A stretch of 42,739 nucleotides of DNA from Alphaproteobacteria bacterium (GCA_026400845.1 JAPLOH010000138.1:1269-44007); one strand, 5' to 3'. Shown: positions 30,141 to 37,972, counted from the first letter of the stretch. Notes: generated by a model from the letters alone, not told the origin. Numbers and translations: made by a program.

Positions 30141-30307
30141 GGCCGGGTGCCGCGGGGGGAAACGCCACCCTGAATTTCCCGATGGGGGCGCAGGCGAGCG
30201 ATGCAGCTCGCCGCGCAACAATTCATTTGACTCTTTTCGCACTCGCGTCGATCCTGGTGGCATGGAACGACTGCGCCGATCAGGCGCAGGCAGGAGGAAT
30301 GCATCGG

Positions 30308-30388
30308 ATGGTCTCCCCCCTCCCCCCTCGCATAATCGCCAATAACACGATCCGTTGCGCTGCATCGGGGTCACTCCCATGGCGATAA
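30308..30388 (+). CDS. Possible short leader peptide before the tail-fibre-like gene
   Basis: An ORF of 26 codons (start MVSPLPPRIIANN) has AGGAGG at 30292-30297, 10 nt before its ATG. It ends at 30388, overlapping the start of the next large gene (30379) by 10 nt in another frame. The large gene itself has a poor ribosome-binding site, so translation of this leader could load ribosomes onto it. No similarity is recognised; it may be chance. Confidence 0.25.
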   Translation: MVSPLPPRIIANNTIRCAASGSLPWR

Positions 30389-32643
30389 CCCCTTTCGACG
30401 AGCAGGTGTGGGTCAAAAACACGCTGAATGCAACACCGGCCCTTCAAGTCGGCAGCCCGACGTACAGTGGCGATACCAGTATTTTCGGATCATTGACCGT
30501 TACAAATGTCACCGCGAGCGGCAATGTCACCGCGAGCGGCGCAGTAACTGCGACAGGCGCAGTGGGAGCCGGATTGCTCGTCGTTAGCGGAACTTCGACA
30601 TTTTCCGGGAATGTATCCATTGCCAGCCCGGGGGTATTGACCACCAGTGCCCGGGCCAGCTTCGCAGGCGGCTTCACCGCTGCTTCAGGCACGATAACCG
30701 GCACCGGCACGATAGGGACTCTCAGTGTCTCGAACGGCACCACGCTCGGGTCACTCTCGGTGTCCGGAACATCGGCTCTGTCCGGGGCGGTGACGTTCTC
30801 CTCGGCGACGCCGGCCTCGTTCCTGAACGGGTTGACGACGACCAATGTGACGGCCTCGGGCACGACCTCGGCGTTCCCGGCGCTTGCGGTCAACGGAAAT
30901 CCATCGATTTTTGTTCAGCACCCCGCTGATCTCCAGAATCAGCCAGGATATGTCAGCAACTTCATTCATGGCACCACGACGAAGGTTGGGCAGGGGGGTA
31001 CCGCTCCAGTCTACGGTAGCGAGTATCTTGGAGCCTATGTCCTCAAGAGCAATGTTGGTTCGGCCTCCACGTTGAATTACGCCAATAAGGTCGCGCTCTA
31101 TGCAGAAACGCAGGTCATGGAAGTTACGCAGGGAACAACGCATGTTTCCGGAAGCGGTCCTGCCTGGAGCCTGAATACCCTGCTGTTCATCGACTCTACC
31201 GTCGGGACCCTGACCACCGGGACCACAATACCCGGGACCTGGGCGGCCACCGGATATGAGCTGGACATCAACAATCAGAGCAGCCTCGCATTTGGGTCAT
31301 CAACGGTAGCGGGAACCGTTGTAGGGCTCAATATCTCAGCAGGTGGGAAGAATAGCGTAACTGCTGCAATGACAGTGAATGGCGTTGATACGGCAGAGAT
31401 TCCGCCGACTTCCAACCTGTTTCAAACCGGCCTCTCCTTCCAGGCCGGCTCCGTCAACGCATCCAGTATCACCGACTACACCAACGCCTCCTTCGGTCAC
31501 TATATCGGCGGGAGCAAATACTGGGGCATCGACCTTCAAGGACTGGTCGTCAAGGCAGGCGGCTCATCCCTTCGCATTGGAACCTACGCGACCGCGACGG
31601 CCTGGGCGGCATCGACCCCTTATGCCGTGGGAGACCACCGGGCGAACAACGCCAACATATACGTCGTTACGGCCGTTACCGCCCCCGGTACTTCCGCGGC
31701 GTCCGGAGGTCCACTCAACACCGGAACCGCAATCGTCGACGGACTGGTGACCTGGGCCTATAAGACGCCCGTCAGCGTTGCGCGAATCAACGCCTATGAT
31801 CCGTTTCAGGCTGCGGATGTTCAAGTTCTCGCCTTCAGCAACCCCGGCACATCTTCAACGACCGGGATTCTGGCGCTTGGTTCGTCCAATGCAGGGACAA
31901 TCCAGGTCGGCAACACGATACTCCCTGCCACCAACAATGCGCAAAGCCTGGGTAGCTCAAGTGCCTACTTTCTCACCGGCTACATCACGGACATGTACGG
32001 AACCGTTCACACTCCGTCCTCGGCCGCGCTGAAGGGCAATATTTCTGATCTTCCATCGATGTTGCCGCTGGTAAAATCCCTGACACCGCGCAGCTATACT
32101 TGGCTGCCGGGGATTATTGATCTTGTTGAGGTCACGTCGCCGGTCCTGGTTCAGGAATTCGAGGAAGTGACGATAACTGAACCGCGCATCGAGTTGCGCG
32201 ATGGCGTACCGATCCGAGCGATAGGTGAGACTGTCGAACGGCGACCGCTTTTCGACGAGGTACCCGTCCTCAACGACGACGGAACTCCGGCGATGGTTCA
32301 TGGCCCCGGGCGACCGGCAGAATATGACGAGGCCGGCAATCTGGTTCGTGAAGCTGTCGCGCCGAGTTCGCGGCAACTGATGCACCGTACGCCACGCCTC
32401 GTCCATCAGCAAAGTGTCAACCACAAGCCGGTCGCCAGGCCCGACGGGCGGACCCATTTCGGGTTTCTGGCAGGCGAGGTGAAGGACGCGTTTCTGGCCT
32501 CCGGCTTCGACTACGGCGGCTATACCATGACGAAGGATGGGGTCGAGGGCATCCGCTACGACCAGCAGGTCGCGGTGTTGTGGAAGGCGGTGCAGGAACT
32601 GGCGCAGCGGCTGGAGGTGTTGGAGCGTTCCACGCCAACGTAA
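30379..32643 (+). CDS. Tail-fibre-like surface protein with C-terminal S74-type chaperone domain
   Basis: A 754-residue protein without a recognisable signal peptide. Residues about 25-170 are Ser/Thr/Gly/Val-rich short repeats (for example VTASGNVTASGAVTATG) typical of trimeric beta-spiral fibres. Residues about 400-460 contain AWAASTPYAVGDHRANNANI, a carbohydrate-binding-like module common in phage tail proteins. From about 545 an S74 intramolecular chaperone domain is seen: SSAALKGNI supplies the Ser547/548-Lys552 pair, THFGFLAGEVKDAF follows, and a coiled coil (WKAVQELAQRLEVLE) ends the protein. An insertion of roughly 100 residues splits this domain. No phage structural genes are nearby. 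The start at 30379 is chosen over an upstream TTG. Confidence 0.75.
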   Translation: MAITPFDEQVWVKNTLNATPALQVGSPTYSGDTSIFGSLTVTNVTASGNVTASGAVTATGAVGAGLLVVSGTSTFSGNVSIASPGVLTTSARASFAGGFTAASGTITGTGTIGTLSVSNGTTLGSLSVSGTSALSGAVTFSSATPASFLNGLTTTNVTASGTTSAFPALAVNGNPSIFVQHPADLQNQPGYVSNFIHGTTTKVGQGGTAPVYGSEYLGAYVLKSNVGSASTLNYANKVALYAETQVMEVTQGTTHVSGSGPAWSLNTLLFIDSTVGTLTTGTTIPGTWAATGYELDINNQSSLAFGSSTVAGTVVGLNISAGGKNSVTAAMTVNGVDTAEIPPTSNLFQTGLSFQAGSVNASSITDYTNASFGHYIGGSKYWGIDLQGLVVKAGGSSLRIGTYATATAWAASTPYAVGDHRANNANIYVVTAVTAPGTSAASGGPLNTGTAIVDGLVTWAYKTPVSVARINAYDPFQAADVQVLAFSNPGTSSTTGILALGSSNAGTIQVGNTILPATNNAQSLGSSSAYFLTGYITDMYGTVHTPSSAALKGNISDLPSMLPLVKSLTPRSYTWLPGIIDLVEVTSPVLVQEFEEVTITEPRIELRDGVPIRAIGETVERRPLFDEVPVLNDDGTPAMVHGPGRPAEYDEAGNLVREAVAPSSRQLMHRTPRLVHQQSVNHKPVARPDGRTHFGFLAGEVKDAFLASGFDYGGYTMTKDGVEGIRYDQQVAVLWKAVQELAQRLEVLERSTPT

Positions 32644-32690
32644 GCGAGTCCTACGGCGATTGCGTCTGCATTTTTCTTTGGGAGACCGAC

Positions 32691-34502
32691 GTGGGCACGC
32701 TGAAATGGAATACACTCGGCGGCAACTGGGGCGACTCCTCCTCGTGGACCGTCCTTTTAGGCAATGATATCGTCCCAACATCGGTAGATGATGTGACGAT
32801 CGATTCATCGCTGAATTATGCGGTGACCGTCGCCGGTAGCCAGTCCGCCCATGACCTTACAGTCAATGCCTCCGGCGCCCATGTCGAGATCACCGGCGCC
32901 CTGGCGGTTCGCAACTTGTCGGTCCAGAGCGGTTCGGTCGATCTTTTCGGTACGCTCAGCATGACGGGCACGCTCACGCTGGCGCAACCTCCTGGCGTTT
33001 CCTTTACAATGTCCTCAGGTGCGATATTGCAAGGCGCCACAGTATCGACAAGCAGTGGCGGTTTCGGCGCGCTCGCCGGAACTTACGACGACATAACCGT
33101 TTTGGGGACACTTGGTCTCGGCAGTGCTGCCGTCAGCGTCGTTCATGGTTTGACGCTTCTTGGGGCCAATGGAACCGGACCGGGCACCCTCTCAGCGGGA
33201 ACCTCCGGGACCATCACTTTTCAGGATACTGAGACGTTCGACAATGCGGTGATCCTCGTCGACAATATCGCATTCATTGTTGCCAGTGGCACAACACTGA
33301 CACTTGGCCCCAACATCAGCACCCTCCCTGTTTCCGACCATGGGATCAGCTTCGGCGGCCAAGGCGCCCTAGTGAACTACGGTACCCTGAACATGGGGCC
33401 GTCGCAATTTGGTGGGAACCTCGTCATCGGTAACCCGGAATTCGACAACGAAGGAGTCATCAGCTTTCCATCGTTCAATCAACAGATTGTTGCTGCCGGC
33501 AACTTCGTCAATGGTGGCACCTATTCGGCCTACGGTCTTACGGCAGCCGGCACTGTGTCCGGCAGTGGCCAGTTCAATGTCCATTCGGTCATCGCTGGAA
33601 ACATTGCCGCTGGGGTTCACATCAAGGGTACCGGGCTCGGCATCATCACATCGTCGATCTCGCCACAAGCGACAATCGACGGTCTCATCAACAACAGCAA
33701 TATCGATATCACCGGCCTGCCGTACAGCTTCAATCTCAACGCCTTCTGGTCCGGCACCCCGGCCGACGGCACGCTCACGATCAAGGATGGCGCCAATGCA
33801 GTCGCCAGCTTGCATCTGCTCAACGTGCAGCCCGGAACCACCTTCACCCTCGCCCCCGACGGCAACGCCATACCGGGCACGAATATCACCGCCATCGCCT
33901 GCTTTGCGGCCGGCACCCGCATCGCCACGGCGGATGGCGAAATGCCGGTTGAGGCGCTGCGCGTGGGGGATCGGGTGCGCTCGGCCTTTGGGGGCGAGGT
34001 GCCGATCGCGTGGATCGGCCGCCGCACGCTGCGGGCGGCGGCGCTGCGTAATCCCTCGGCAATCTATCCCGTTCGCATCGCCGCCTCCGCCATTACGCCG
34101 GGGGTGCCGACGCGGGATTTGTTGGTGAGCCCGGACCATGCGCTGTATCTCGACGGGGTGCTGGTGCCGGCGGGGCTGCTGGTGAATGGTGGTTCGATCG
34201 TGCGGGTGGCGGTGGAGGAGGTGACGTATTTCCACATCGAGTTGCCGCAGCATGACGTGATCCTGGCCGAGGGGGCGTTGTGCGAGTCCTATCTCGATAC
34301 CGGCAATCGCGGCGATTTCGACAATGCGCCGCCGGCCGTGCGGGCGGAGGAGGATGCCAATGTGATCTGGCTCTCGCGTGCCTGTGCGCCGCAGTGCCGC
34401 AATGGGGCGCGGCTGGAGGCGATACGGACGACGTTGGCGGTGGTGTCTTCCATGTTGCGAGTGCGGGGAGGGGTGGCAGAGGGCGTCGGCCGGGTTGTAT
34501 GA
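32691..34502 (+). CDS. Beta-rich passenger fused to a Hint (Hedgehog/intein) domain
   Basis: A 603-residue protein. A GTG start at 32691 is chosen because GGGAGA lies about 7 nt upstream and the product then begins MGTLKWNTLGGNWGDSSSWT, the typical N terminus of such proteins. Residues 1-403 are short beta-strand repeats resembling a beta-solenoid adhesin. Cys404 in IACFAAGTRIAT starts a Hint_2-type domain with VEALRVGDRV, LVSPDHALYLDG and FHIELPQHDVILAEG. The splicing His-Asn end of inteins is not seen, so N-terminal cleavage or self-linkage rather than protein splicing is expected. It follows the tail-fibre-like gene by 47 nt and may share its transcript. Confidence 0.82.
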   Translation: MGTLKWNTLGGNWGDSSSWTVLLGNDIVPTSVDDVTIDSSLNYAVTVAGSQSAHDLTVNASGAHVEITGALAVRNLSVQSGSVDLFGTLSMTGTLTLAQPPGVSFTMSSGAILQGATVSTSSGGFGALAGTYDDITVLGTLGLGSAAVSVVHGLTLLGANGTGPGTLSAGTSGTITFQDTETFDNAVILVDNIAFIVASGTTLTLGPNISTLPVSDHGISFGGQGALVNYGTLNMGPSQFGGNLVIGNPEFDNEGVISFPSFNQQIVAAGNFVNGGTYSAYGLTAAGTVSGSGQFNVHSVIAGNIAAGVHIKGTGLGIITSSISPQATIDGLINNSNIDITGLPYSFNLNAFWSGTPADGTLTIKDGANAVASLHLLNVQPGTTFTLAPDGNAIPGTNITAIACFAAGTRIATADGEMPVEALRVGDRVRSAFGGEVPIAWIGRRTLRAAALRNPSAIYPVRIAASAITPGVPTRDLLVSPDHALYLDGVLVPAGLLVNGGSIVRVAVEEVTYFHIELPQHDVILAEGALCESYLDTGNRGDFDNAPPAVRAEEDANVIWLSRACAPQCRNGARLEAIRTTLAVVSSMLRVRGGVAEGVGRVV

Positions 34503-34531
34503 AAAATTTCCACTAAAATGGGAATTTACGG

Positions 34532-34560
34532 TTGACGGGGTTTGAAGTTCTTGTTATGTT
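34532..34560 (+). promoter_or_regulatory. Sigma-70 promoter upstream of the Arg-rich small protein
   Basis: TTGACG and TATGTT are separated by exactly 17 nt in an A/T-rich stretch, 30 nt before the ATG at 34591. A preceding hairpin (AAATTTCC with GGGAATTT, near 34504-34525) may end the Hint gene transcript. Confidence 0.55.
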
Positions 34561-34590
34561 CGGTTCCTTCATATGCCAAGGAGCTTTTCG

Positions 34591-35499
34591 ATGTCGCCCG
34601 TCCCGTTCACCTTTCAGGAGATTTTGCGCCGCCTCGTGCTGCGCCTGGTCCTGATGGTGGACTGCGCCGTGTCGCGGCGGATGGCGGGGTTGCGGGGACG
34701 GTTGGCTTCGATGGGGGCGGGGCATCGGCATCGCCGGCGTGTGGCGCGGGCGTTGGCGCAGGCGGAGCGCTCTGCGGCGATCTTGGCGGACCCGGCGTTC
34801 TGGGCGGATGCGCGGACGGTGGGGAAGGCAATGGAGGTGGCGCGCATCGTGCGGGATGCCGGGCGGCGGGCCTATGTGCGCTGCGTGATATGGCCGACGC
34901 GGGTGCGGCGGCTGCGCGGCGGGGCAGAGGTGGCCGAGGTGCCGGAGGGGGATGGCCGATGTACGGGCTGGGTGGGGGATGGGCGGCTTCGCGGGCAGGG
35001 CTTGCGGCTCCCCCCCCTCACCCAACCCTCGCCCCAGGGGGGAGAGGGCTTTTTGTTGGGGTTTGGGAGGGAACGGCGGAGGGGTGGCTTCCGGCGGGGG
35101 AGGCGTGTGCTCAGGATAGCGGCATCATGCTGGCTGCCGGCCGTTGAATGTCGGGCCGACGCGGGGCAGGACCTCGGCGATGAGGCGGGCGGTTTGGGTG
35201 AGGATGGCGTCGGCGCCGCGCCCCGTGCGTTTGCGGAAGGCGTCCATGGCCGGGCGCAAGGCGGGGTCGTCGGGGTGGCCGAAGTGAAAGGCCATGCCCG
35301 CGCCGAGGGCGGGACGGGCGTCCTGAAACGGGTGGTGCGCCGGAGGGGCGATGCGCTCCTGGTCAGTCGCCGCCATCGTTGTCCGGCGGTTCTCCTCCTC
35401 AATGGATTTCATCTGGCTGATCATCGACGCGCCGATCCCGCCAAACTTCGCCCACCATTTGTAGAACGACGCACGGCTCAGCCTGTACTCGCGGCATAG
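34591..35499 (+). CDS. Arg-rich hypothetical protein, 3' part uncertain
   Basis: The ATG at 34591 has AAGGAG 7 nt upstream and a good promoter at 34532-34560. The product begins MSPVPFTFQEILRRLVLRLV and contains many Arg in amphipathic helices, an AERSAAILADPAFWADARTV segment and IWPTRVRRLRGG. About the first 135 residues look like a real protein. After about 35000 the frame runs through a widespread intergenic repeat (translating as PLTQPSPQGGEG) and then antisense to an IS remnant, so the original C terminus was probably lost or the stop displaced. No family is recognised. It follows the Hint protein gene. Confidence 0.4.
   Translation: MSPVPFTFQEILRRLVLRLVLMVDCAVSRRMAGLRGRLASMGAGHRHRRRVARALAQAERSAAILADPAFWADARTVGKAMEVARIVRDAGRRAYVRCVIWPTRVRRLRGGAEVAEVPEGDGRCTGWVGDGRLRGQGLRLPPLTQPSPQGGEGFLLGFGRERRRGGFRRGRRVLRIAASCWLPAVECRADAGQDLGDEAGGLGEDGVGAAPRAFAEGVHGRAQGGVVGVAEVKGHARAEGGTGVLKRVVRRRGDALLVSRRHRCPAVLLLNGFHLADHRRADPAKLRPPFVERRTAQPVLAA
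35026..35055 (+). terminator. Hairpin with T tract in a dispersed intergenic repeat
   Basis: CCCTCGCCCC and GGGGAGAGGG form a stem with one mismatch, followed by CTTTTT. The flanking CTCACCCAACC is the common proteobacterial intergenic repeat form. It likely terminates the transcript of the Arg-rich gene. Confidence 0.5.
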
Positions 35500-35577
35500 C
35501 TCAGCCACGGCGACGCCGCCGTCGGCCTGGCGCAGGATCGAAAGGATCGGCGGATCACTGTATCTGCTCGTCTTCAT
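35125..35577 (-). CDS. Chimeric ORF: IS3-type transposase OrfA N terminus fused to unrelated tail
   Basis: A 150-codon frame with GAGGAG before its ATG. Residues 1-65 (from MKTSRYSDPPILSILRQADG to SIEEENRR) are the helix-turn-helix and leucine-zipper start of IS3/IS407-type OrfA. The expected LKKLVADL continuation is missing. Instead a different sequence follows (TDQERIAPPAHHPFQDARPA, later ARLIAEVLPRVGPTF), not recognised and possibly the end of another gene captured by a deletion. OrfB is absent, so the element cannot move by itself. Confidence 0.6.
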   Translation of the reverse strand: MKTSRYSDPPILSILRQADGGVAVAELCREYRLSRASFYKWWAKFGGIGASMISQMKSIEEENRRTTMAATDQERIAPPAHHPFQDARPALGAGMAFHFGHPDDPALRPAMDAFRKRTGRGADAILTQTARLIAEVLPRVGPTFNGRQPA

Positions 35578-35636
35578 CGAAAATCTCCTCATGCATCATG
35601 CCGAGAAAATTATACGCCCGAAGCCCCTGAGGTTCA
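35383..35636 (-). mobile_element. IS3-family (IS407-like) remnant, left end only
   Basis: The remnant comprises a candidate terminal inverted repeat starting TGAACCTCAGGGG on the minus strand at 35636, a promoter, and the first 65 codons of orfA. The right end, orfB and the matching terminal repeat are not found. The boundary at 35383 is where OrfA similarity stops. It lies 14 nt beyond the stop of the enolase-superfamily gene. Confidence 0.55.
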
Positions 35637-35637
35637 G
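35609..35637 (-). promoter_or_regulatory. Candidate IS promoter
   Basis: On the minus strand a perfect TATAAT (35609-35614) follows CTGAAC (35632-35637) with a 17-nt spacer, 32 nt before the OrfA start. It could still drive the chimeric ORF. Confidence 0.35.
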
Positions 35638-35649
35638 GTGTGATTACCC

Positions 35650-36804
35650 CTACCAGTTGGTGAAGCTGCCGTCGCGACGGCGCAGATGCGGCGCCTCCCA
35701 GAAGCGGAAGCTCTCGGCCTTCACGCGCGCCTCATCGACCTCGACCCCGAGGCCCGGCGCGTCCGGCACGATATACTCCGCGCCGTCGAGCTTCACCTGC
35801 ACCGGGAAATACGCCGAATTGTCGAAGCCGAGATGCGCCTCGGTCGGCGTGGTGCGAACTTCGAGCCAGGAGAAATTCGCCACCGCGGCCGACATGTGAA
35901 CCGTCGCCGCGGTGCAGATCGGGCCAAGCGGGTTGTGTGGCATGAGGTCCACGTAATGCGCCTCGCTCCAGCCGGCCACTTTCATCGCCTCGGTGAAGCC
36001 GCCGACGTTGCAGATATCGATGCGGTTGAACTCGTGCAGCCCCTGCTCGATATAGGGCAGGAATTGCCATTTGCTGGCGAATTCCTCGCCGATGGCGAGC
36101 GGGATCTCCATCATCCGCCGGAGCTGCGCGTAGGCCTCGGGCGTTTCGTCGCGGATCGGCTCCTCCAGGAAATCGAGCGTGCCACGCGGCATCTTGTGGG
36201 CGAAGCTGGCGGCCTCGGCGATCGAGAGCCGGTGGTGGTAGTCCACTCCCAGCACCACCTCCTCCCCCAACGCCTCGCGCGCCTTGATGCACCATTTGGC
36301 GGTGACGGGGATGGATTCGCGGGGCTCGTAGACCGAGGGGTTCTCCTGGCCGGATGGCGACAGGCGCATCGCCTTCCAGCCATGCGCCATCAAAACCTGC
36401 GCCTGCTCGATCATCGCCGGCCCCGGCGGCGCCGAGGTGGTGGCGAAGGTCGGGATACGGTCGCGCTGCTTGCCGCCGAGCAACTGGTGCACCGGCACGC
36501 CGAGCGCCTTGCCCTTGATGTCATACAGCGCGATGTCGATCGCCGAAATCGCCGCCGTCAGCACGCGGCCGCCCTCGAAATACTGGCTGCGATACATCTC
36601 CTGCCACAGCGCGCCCGCCAGCATCGGGTCCCGCCCGACCAGGAATTGCGCGTAGTGCTCGACCGCGCCAGCCACCGCCTTCTCGCGGCCGGAGAGCCCG
36701 GATTCACCCCAGCCATGGATGCCCTGGTCGGTCTCCACCTTCACCAGCAGCTGGTTGCGGATGCCGATCCACACCGGATAGGCGACAATACGGGTGATTT
36801 TCAT
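35650..36804 (-). CDS. Enolase-superfamily sugar-acid dehydratase, galactonate dehydratase-like
   Basis: A 384-residue mandelate racemase/muconate lactonizing enzyme. It starts MKITRIVAYPVWIGIRNQLL. Metal ligands are Asp188 (GVDYHHR), Glu214 (FLEEPI) and Glu240 (IGEEF); His190 and His290 (LMPHNPLGP) are the likely acid/base residues. All five fall at a constant offset from D-galactonate dehydratase, so dehydration of a sugar acid is likely, although the exact epimer is open. It is divergent from a TRAP transporter that could import the substrate; the 160-nt gap holds a promoter/operator candidate. Confidence 0.9.
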   Translation of the reverse strand: MKITRIVAYPVWIGIRNQLLVKVETDQGIHGWGESGLSGREKAVAGAVEHYAQFLVGRDPMLAGALWQEMYRSQYFEGGRVLTAAISAIDIALYDIKGKALGVPVHQLLGGKQRDRIPTFATTSAPPGPAMIEQAQVLMAHGWKAMRLSPSGQENPSVYEPRESIPVTAKWCIKAREALGEEVVLGVDYHHRLSIAEAASFAHKMPRGTLDFLEEPIRDETPEAYAQLRRMMEIPLAIGEEFASKWQFLPYIEQGLHEFNRIDICNVGGFTEAMKVAGWSEAHYVDLMPHNPLGPICTAATVHMSAAVANFSWLEVRTTPTEAHLGFDNSAYFPVQVKLDGAEYIVPDAPGLGVEVDEARVKAESFRFWEAPHLRRRDGSFTNW

Positions 36805-36883
36805 GCGAGCCCCCTGGCCATCGGGATGAAGCTTCCGTCGCACCCGCGGCGCCGTCAATCGCCAGGGCACTCGCGGGAATGGA

Positions 36884-36911
36884 TTGGCAAGCCCGGCGAG
36901 TGCTGTACACT
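36884..36911 (+). promoter_or_regulatory. Candidate promoter with overlapping operator for the TRAP operon
   Basis: TTGGCA and TACACT are spaced by 16 nt. The inverted repeat CGAGTG-CTGTA-CACTCG (36897-36913) covers the -10 region, suggesting repression by a dimeric regulator such as a GntR-family protein. The regulator is not encoded in the window. Confidence 0.45.
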
Positions 36912-36964
36912 CGCCCGAAACCGCTGGGCGCACCCCGCCACGGCAGATCATCGGGAGAAACACC

Positions 36965-37972
36965 ATGACCATCAGGCTCACCCGCCGTGCCGCCGTCCGT
37001 GGCCTTGCCGCCGGCGGACTCGCGACCCCGTTCATCAATGGCTCGGCCAACGCCCAGGCGGTGAAGTTGATCTTCTCGCACCATCTGCCGATCGTCCATC
37101 TCGGCCACCGGATGACCGAGAATTTCGCCAAATATGTCGCCGAGGGCACCAACGGGCAGGTCACCGTCGACATCAAGCCGGCCTCGCAGCTGTTCAACCT
37201 GCGCACCTCCGTCGAAGCGCTGCAGCTCGGCACGCTTGATCTCTGCTGGTCCGATCTCGCCACGCTCGGCAACTGGCAGCCGCAATTCGGCTTCCTCTCG
37301 ATGCCCTTCATTTTCACTGATTATGACCACGTGAAGCGCGTGCTCTATGGCAAGGTCGGCGAGCAGGTGGTGGCGGACGTGCAGGCGACGCTCGGGATCG
37401 AGACGCTGTGCCTCGGCGCCTCCGGCTTCCGCGTTTTCCTCGGCCGTAAGGAGATCAAGACCGCGGCGGATTGCCGTGGCATCAAGCTGCGGGTGCCGGA
37501 AATCCCCACCTGGGTGGAAATGGCCCGGGCACTCGGCGCCAACCCCACCCCGATCCCGGCCGGCGAAATCTACACCGCGCTGCAAACCGGCGTGGTCGAT
37601 GCCATCGAGGTGCCGGCCGATTTCATCGTCTCCGGCAAGCTCTACGAGGTCGGCCCCAACGCGACCCGCACCCACCACATCTTCACCGAGGTCTCGATGT
37701 TCGCCTCGGCCAAGCGGATGTCCGCGCTGTCCGCGCCGCACCAGAAGGTGATCCGCGACGCCGCCAAGCGGGCCACCCAGGTGGAGATGTGGGAGGCCAA
37801 CCTCAAGGAGCAGACCGAGGCCTGGGCCGAAATCACCCGACGCACCAAGGCGGTCTCGGACCCCGACGTGAAATCCTTCCGCGACAAGATGGCCCCGGTG
37901 ATCGAGAACTTCGTCAAGAAGGCCGGCGCCAAGGGCAAGGCCTATGTCGACGGCGTGATCGCCGCGGCCTGA
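36965..37972 (+). CDS. dctP: TRAP transporter substrate-binding protein, DctP-like
   Basis: Periplasmic TRAP SBP of 335 residues. The leader MTIRLTRRAAVRGLAAGGLA has paired arginines and ends near ANAQ (Tat-like). The mature domain contains LRVPEIPTWVEMARALGANP, with Arg176 as the expected carboxylate-binding arginine, and IYTALQTGVVDAIE. A sugar-acid ligand is inferred from the divergent dehydratase. GGGAGAAACACC precedes the ATG. DctQ and DctM subunits follow directly. Confidence 0.94.
   Translation: MTIRLTRRAAVRGLAAGGLATPFINGSANAQAVKLIFSHHLPIVHLGHRMTENFAKYVAEGTNGQVTVDIKPASQLFNLRTSVEALQLGTLDLCWSDLATLGNWQPQFGFLSMPFIFTDYDHVKRVLYGKVGEQVVADVQATLGIETLCLGASGFRVFLGRKEIKTAADCRGIKLRVPEIPTWVEMARALGANPTPIPAGEIYTALQTGVVDAIEVPADFIVSGKLYEVGPNATRTHHIFTEVSMFASAKRMSALSAPHQKVIRDAAKRATQVEMWEANLKEQTEAWAEITRRTKAVSDPDVKSFRDKMAPVIENFVKKAGAKGKAYVDGVIAAA

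Noticed and set aside
30227-30255. TTGACT as a possible -35 box upstream of the tail-fibre-like gene
   Set aside because: At a 17-nt spacing the sequence is GATCCT, which is not a credible -10 box.
30255-30275. TGGCATGG as a possible sigma-54 promoter
   Set aside because: The second half (TTGC at the proper spacing) is missing.
29870-30304. Minus-strand frame across the DUF1330 gene end and the following intergenic region
   Set aside because: No ribosome-binding site or recognisable motif, and it runs antisense to DUF1330.
30490-30570. Short tandem repeats possibly representing a CRISPR-like array
   Set aside because: The repeats are in frame, encode VTASG-type fibre repeats and have no spacers.
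30379-34502. Complete prophage
   Set aside because: Only fibre-like and Hint genes are present; there is no capsid, terminase, portal, integrase or lysis gene and no attachment-site duplication near the tRNA at 19872.
34542-35147. Alternative Gly/Ala-rich plus-strand frame overlapping the Arg-rich gene
   Set aside because: The frame starting at 34591 has the ribosome-binding site and a more protein-like composition.
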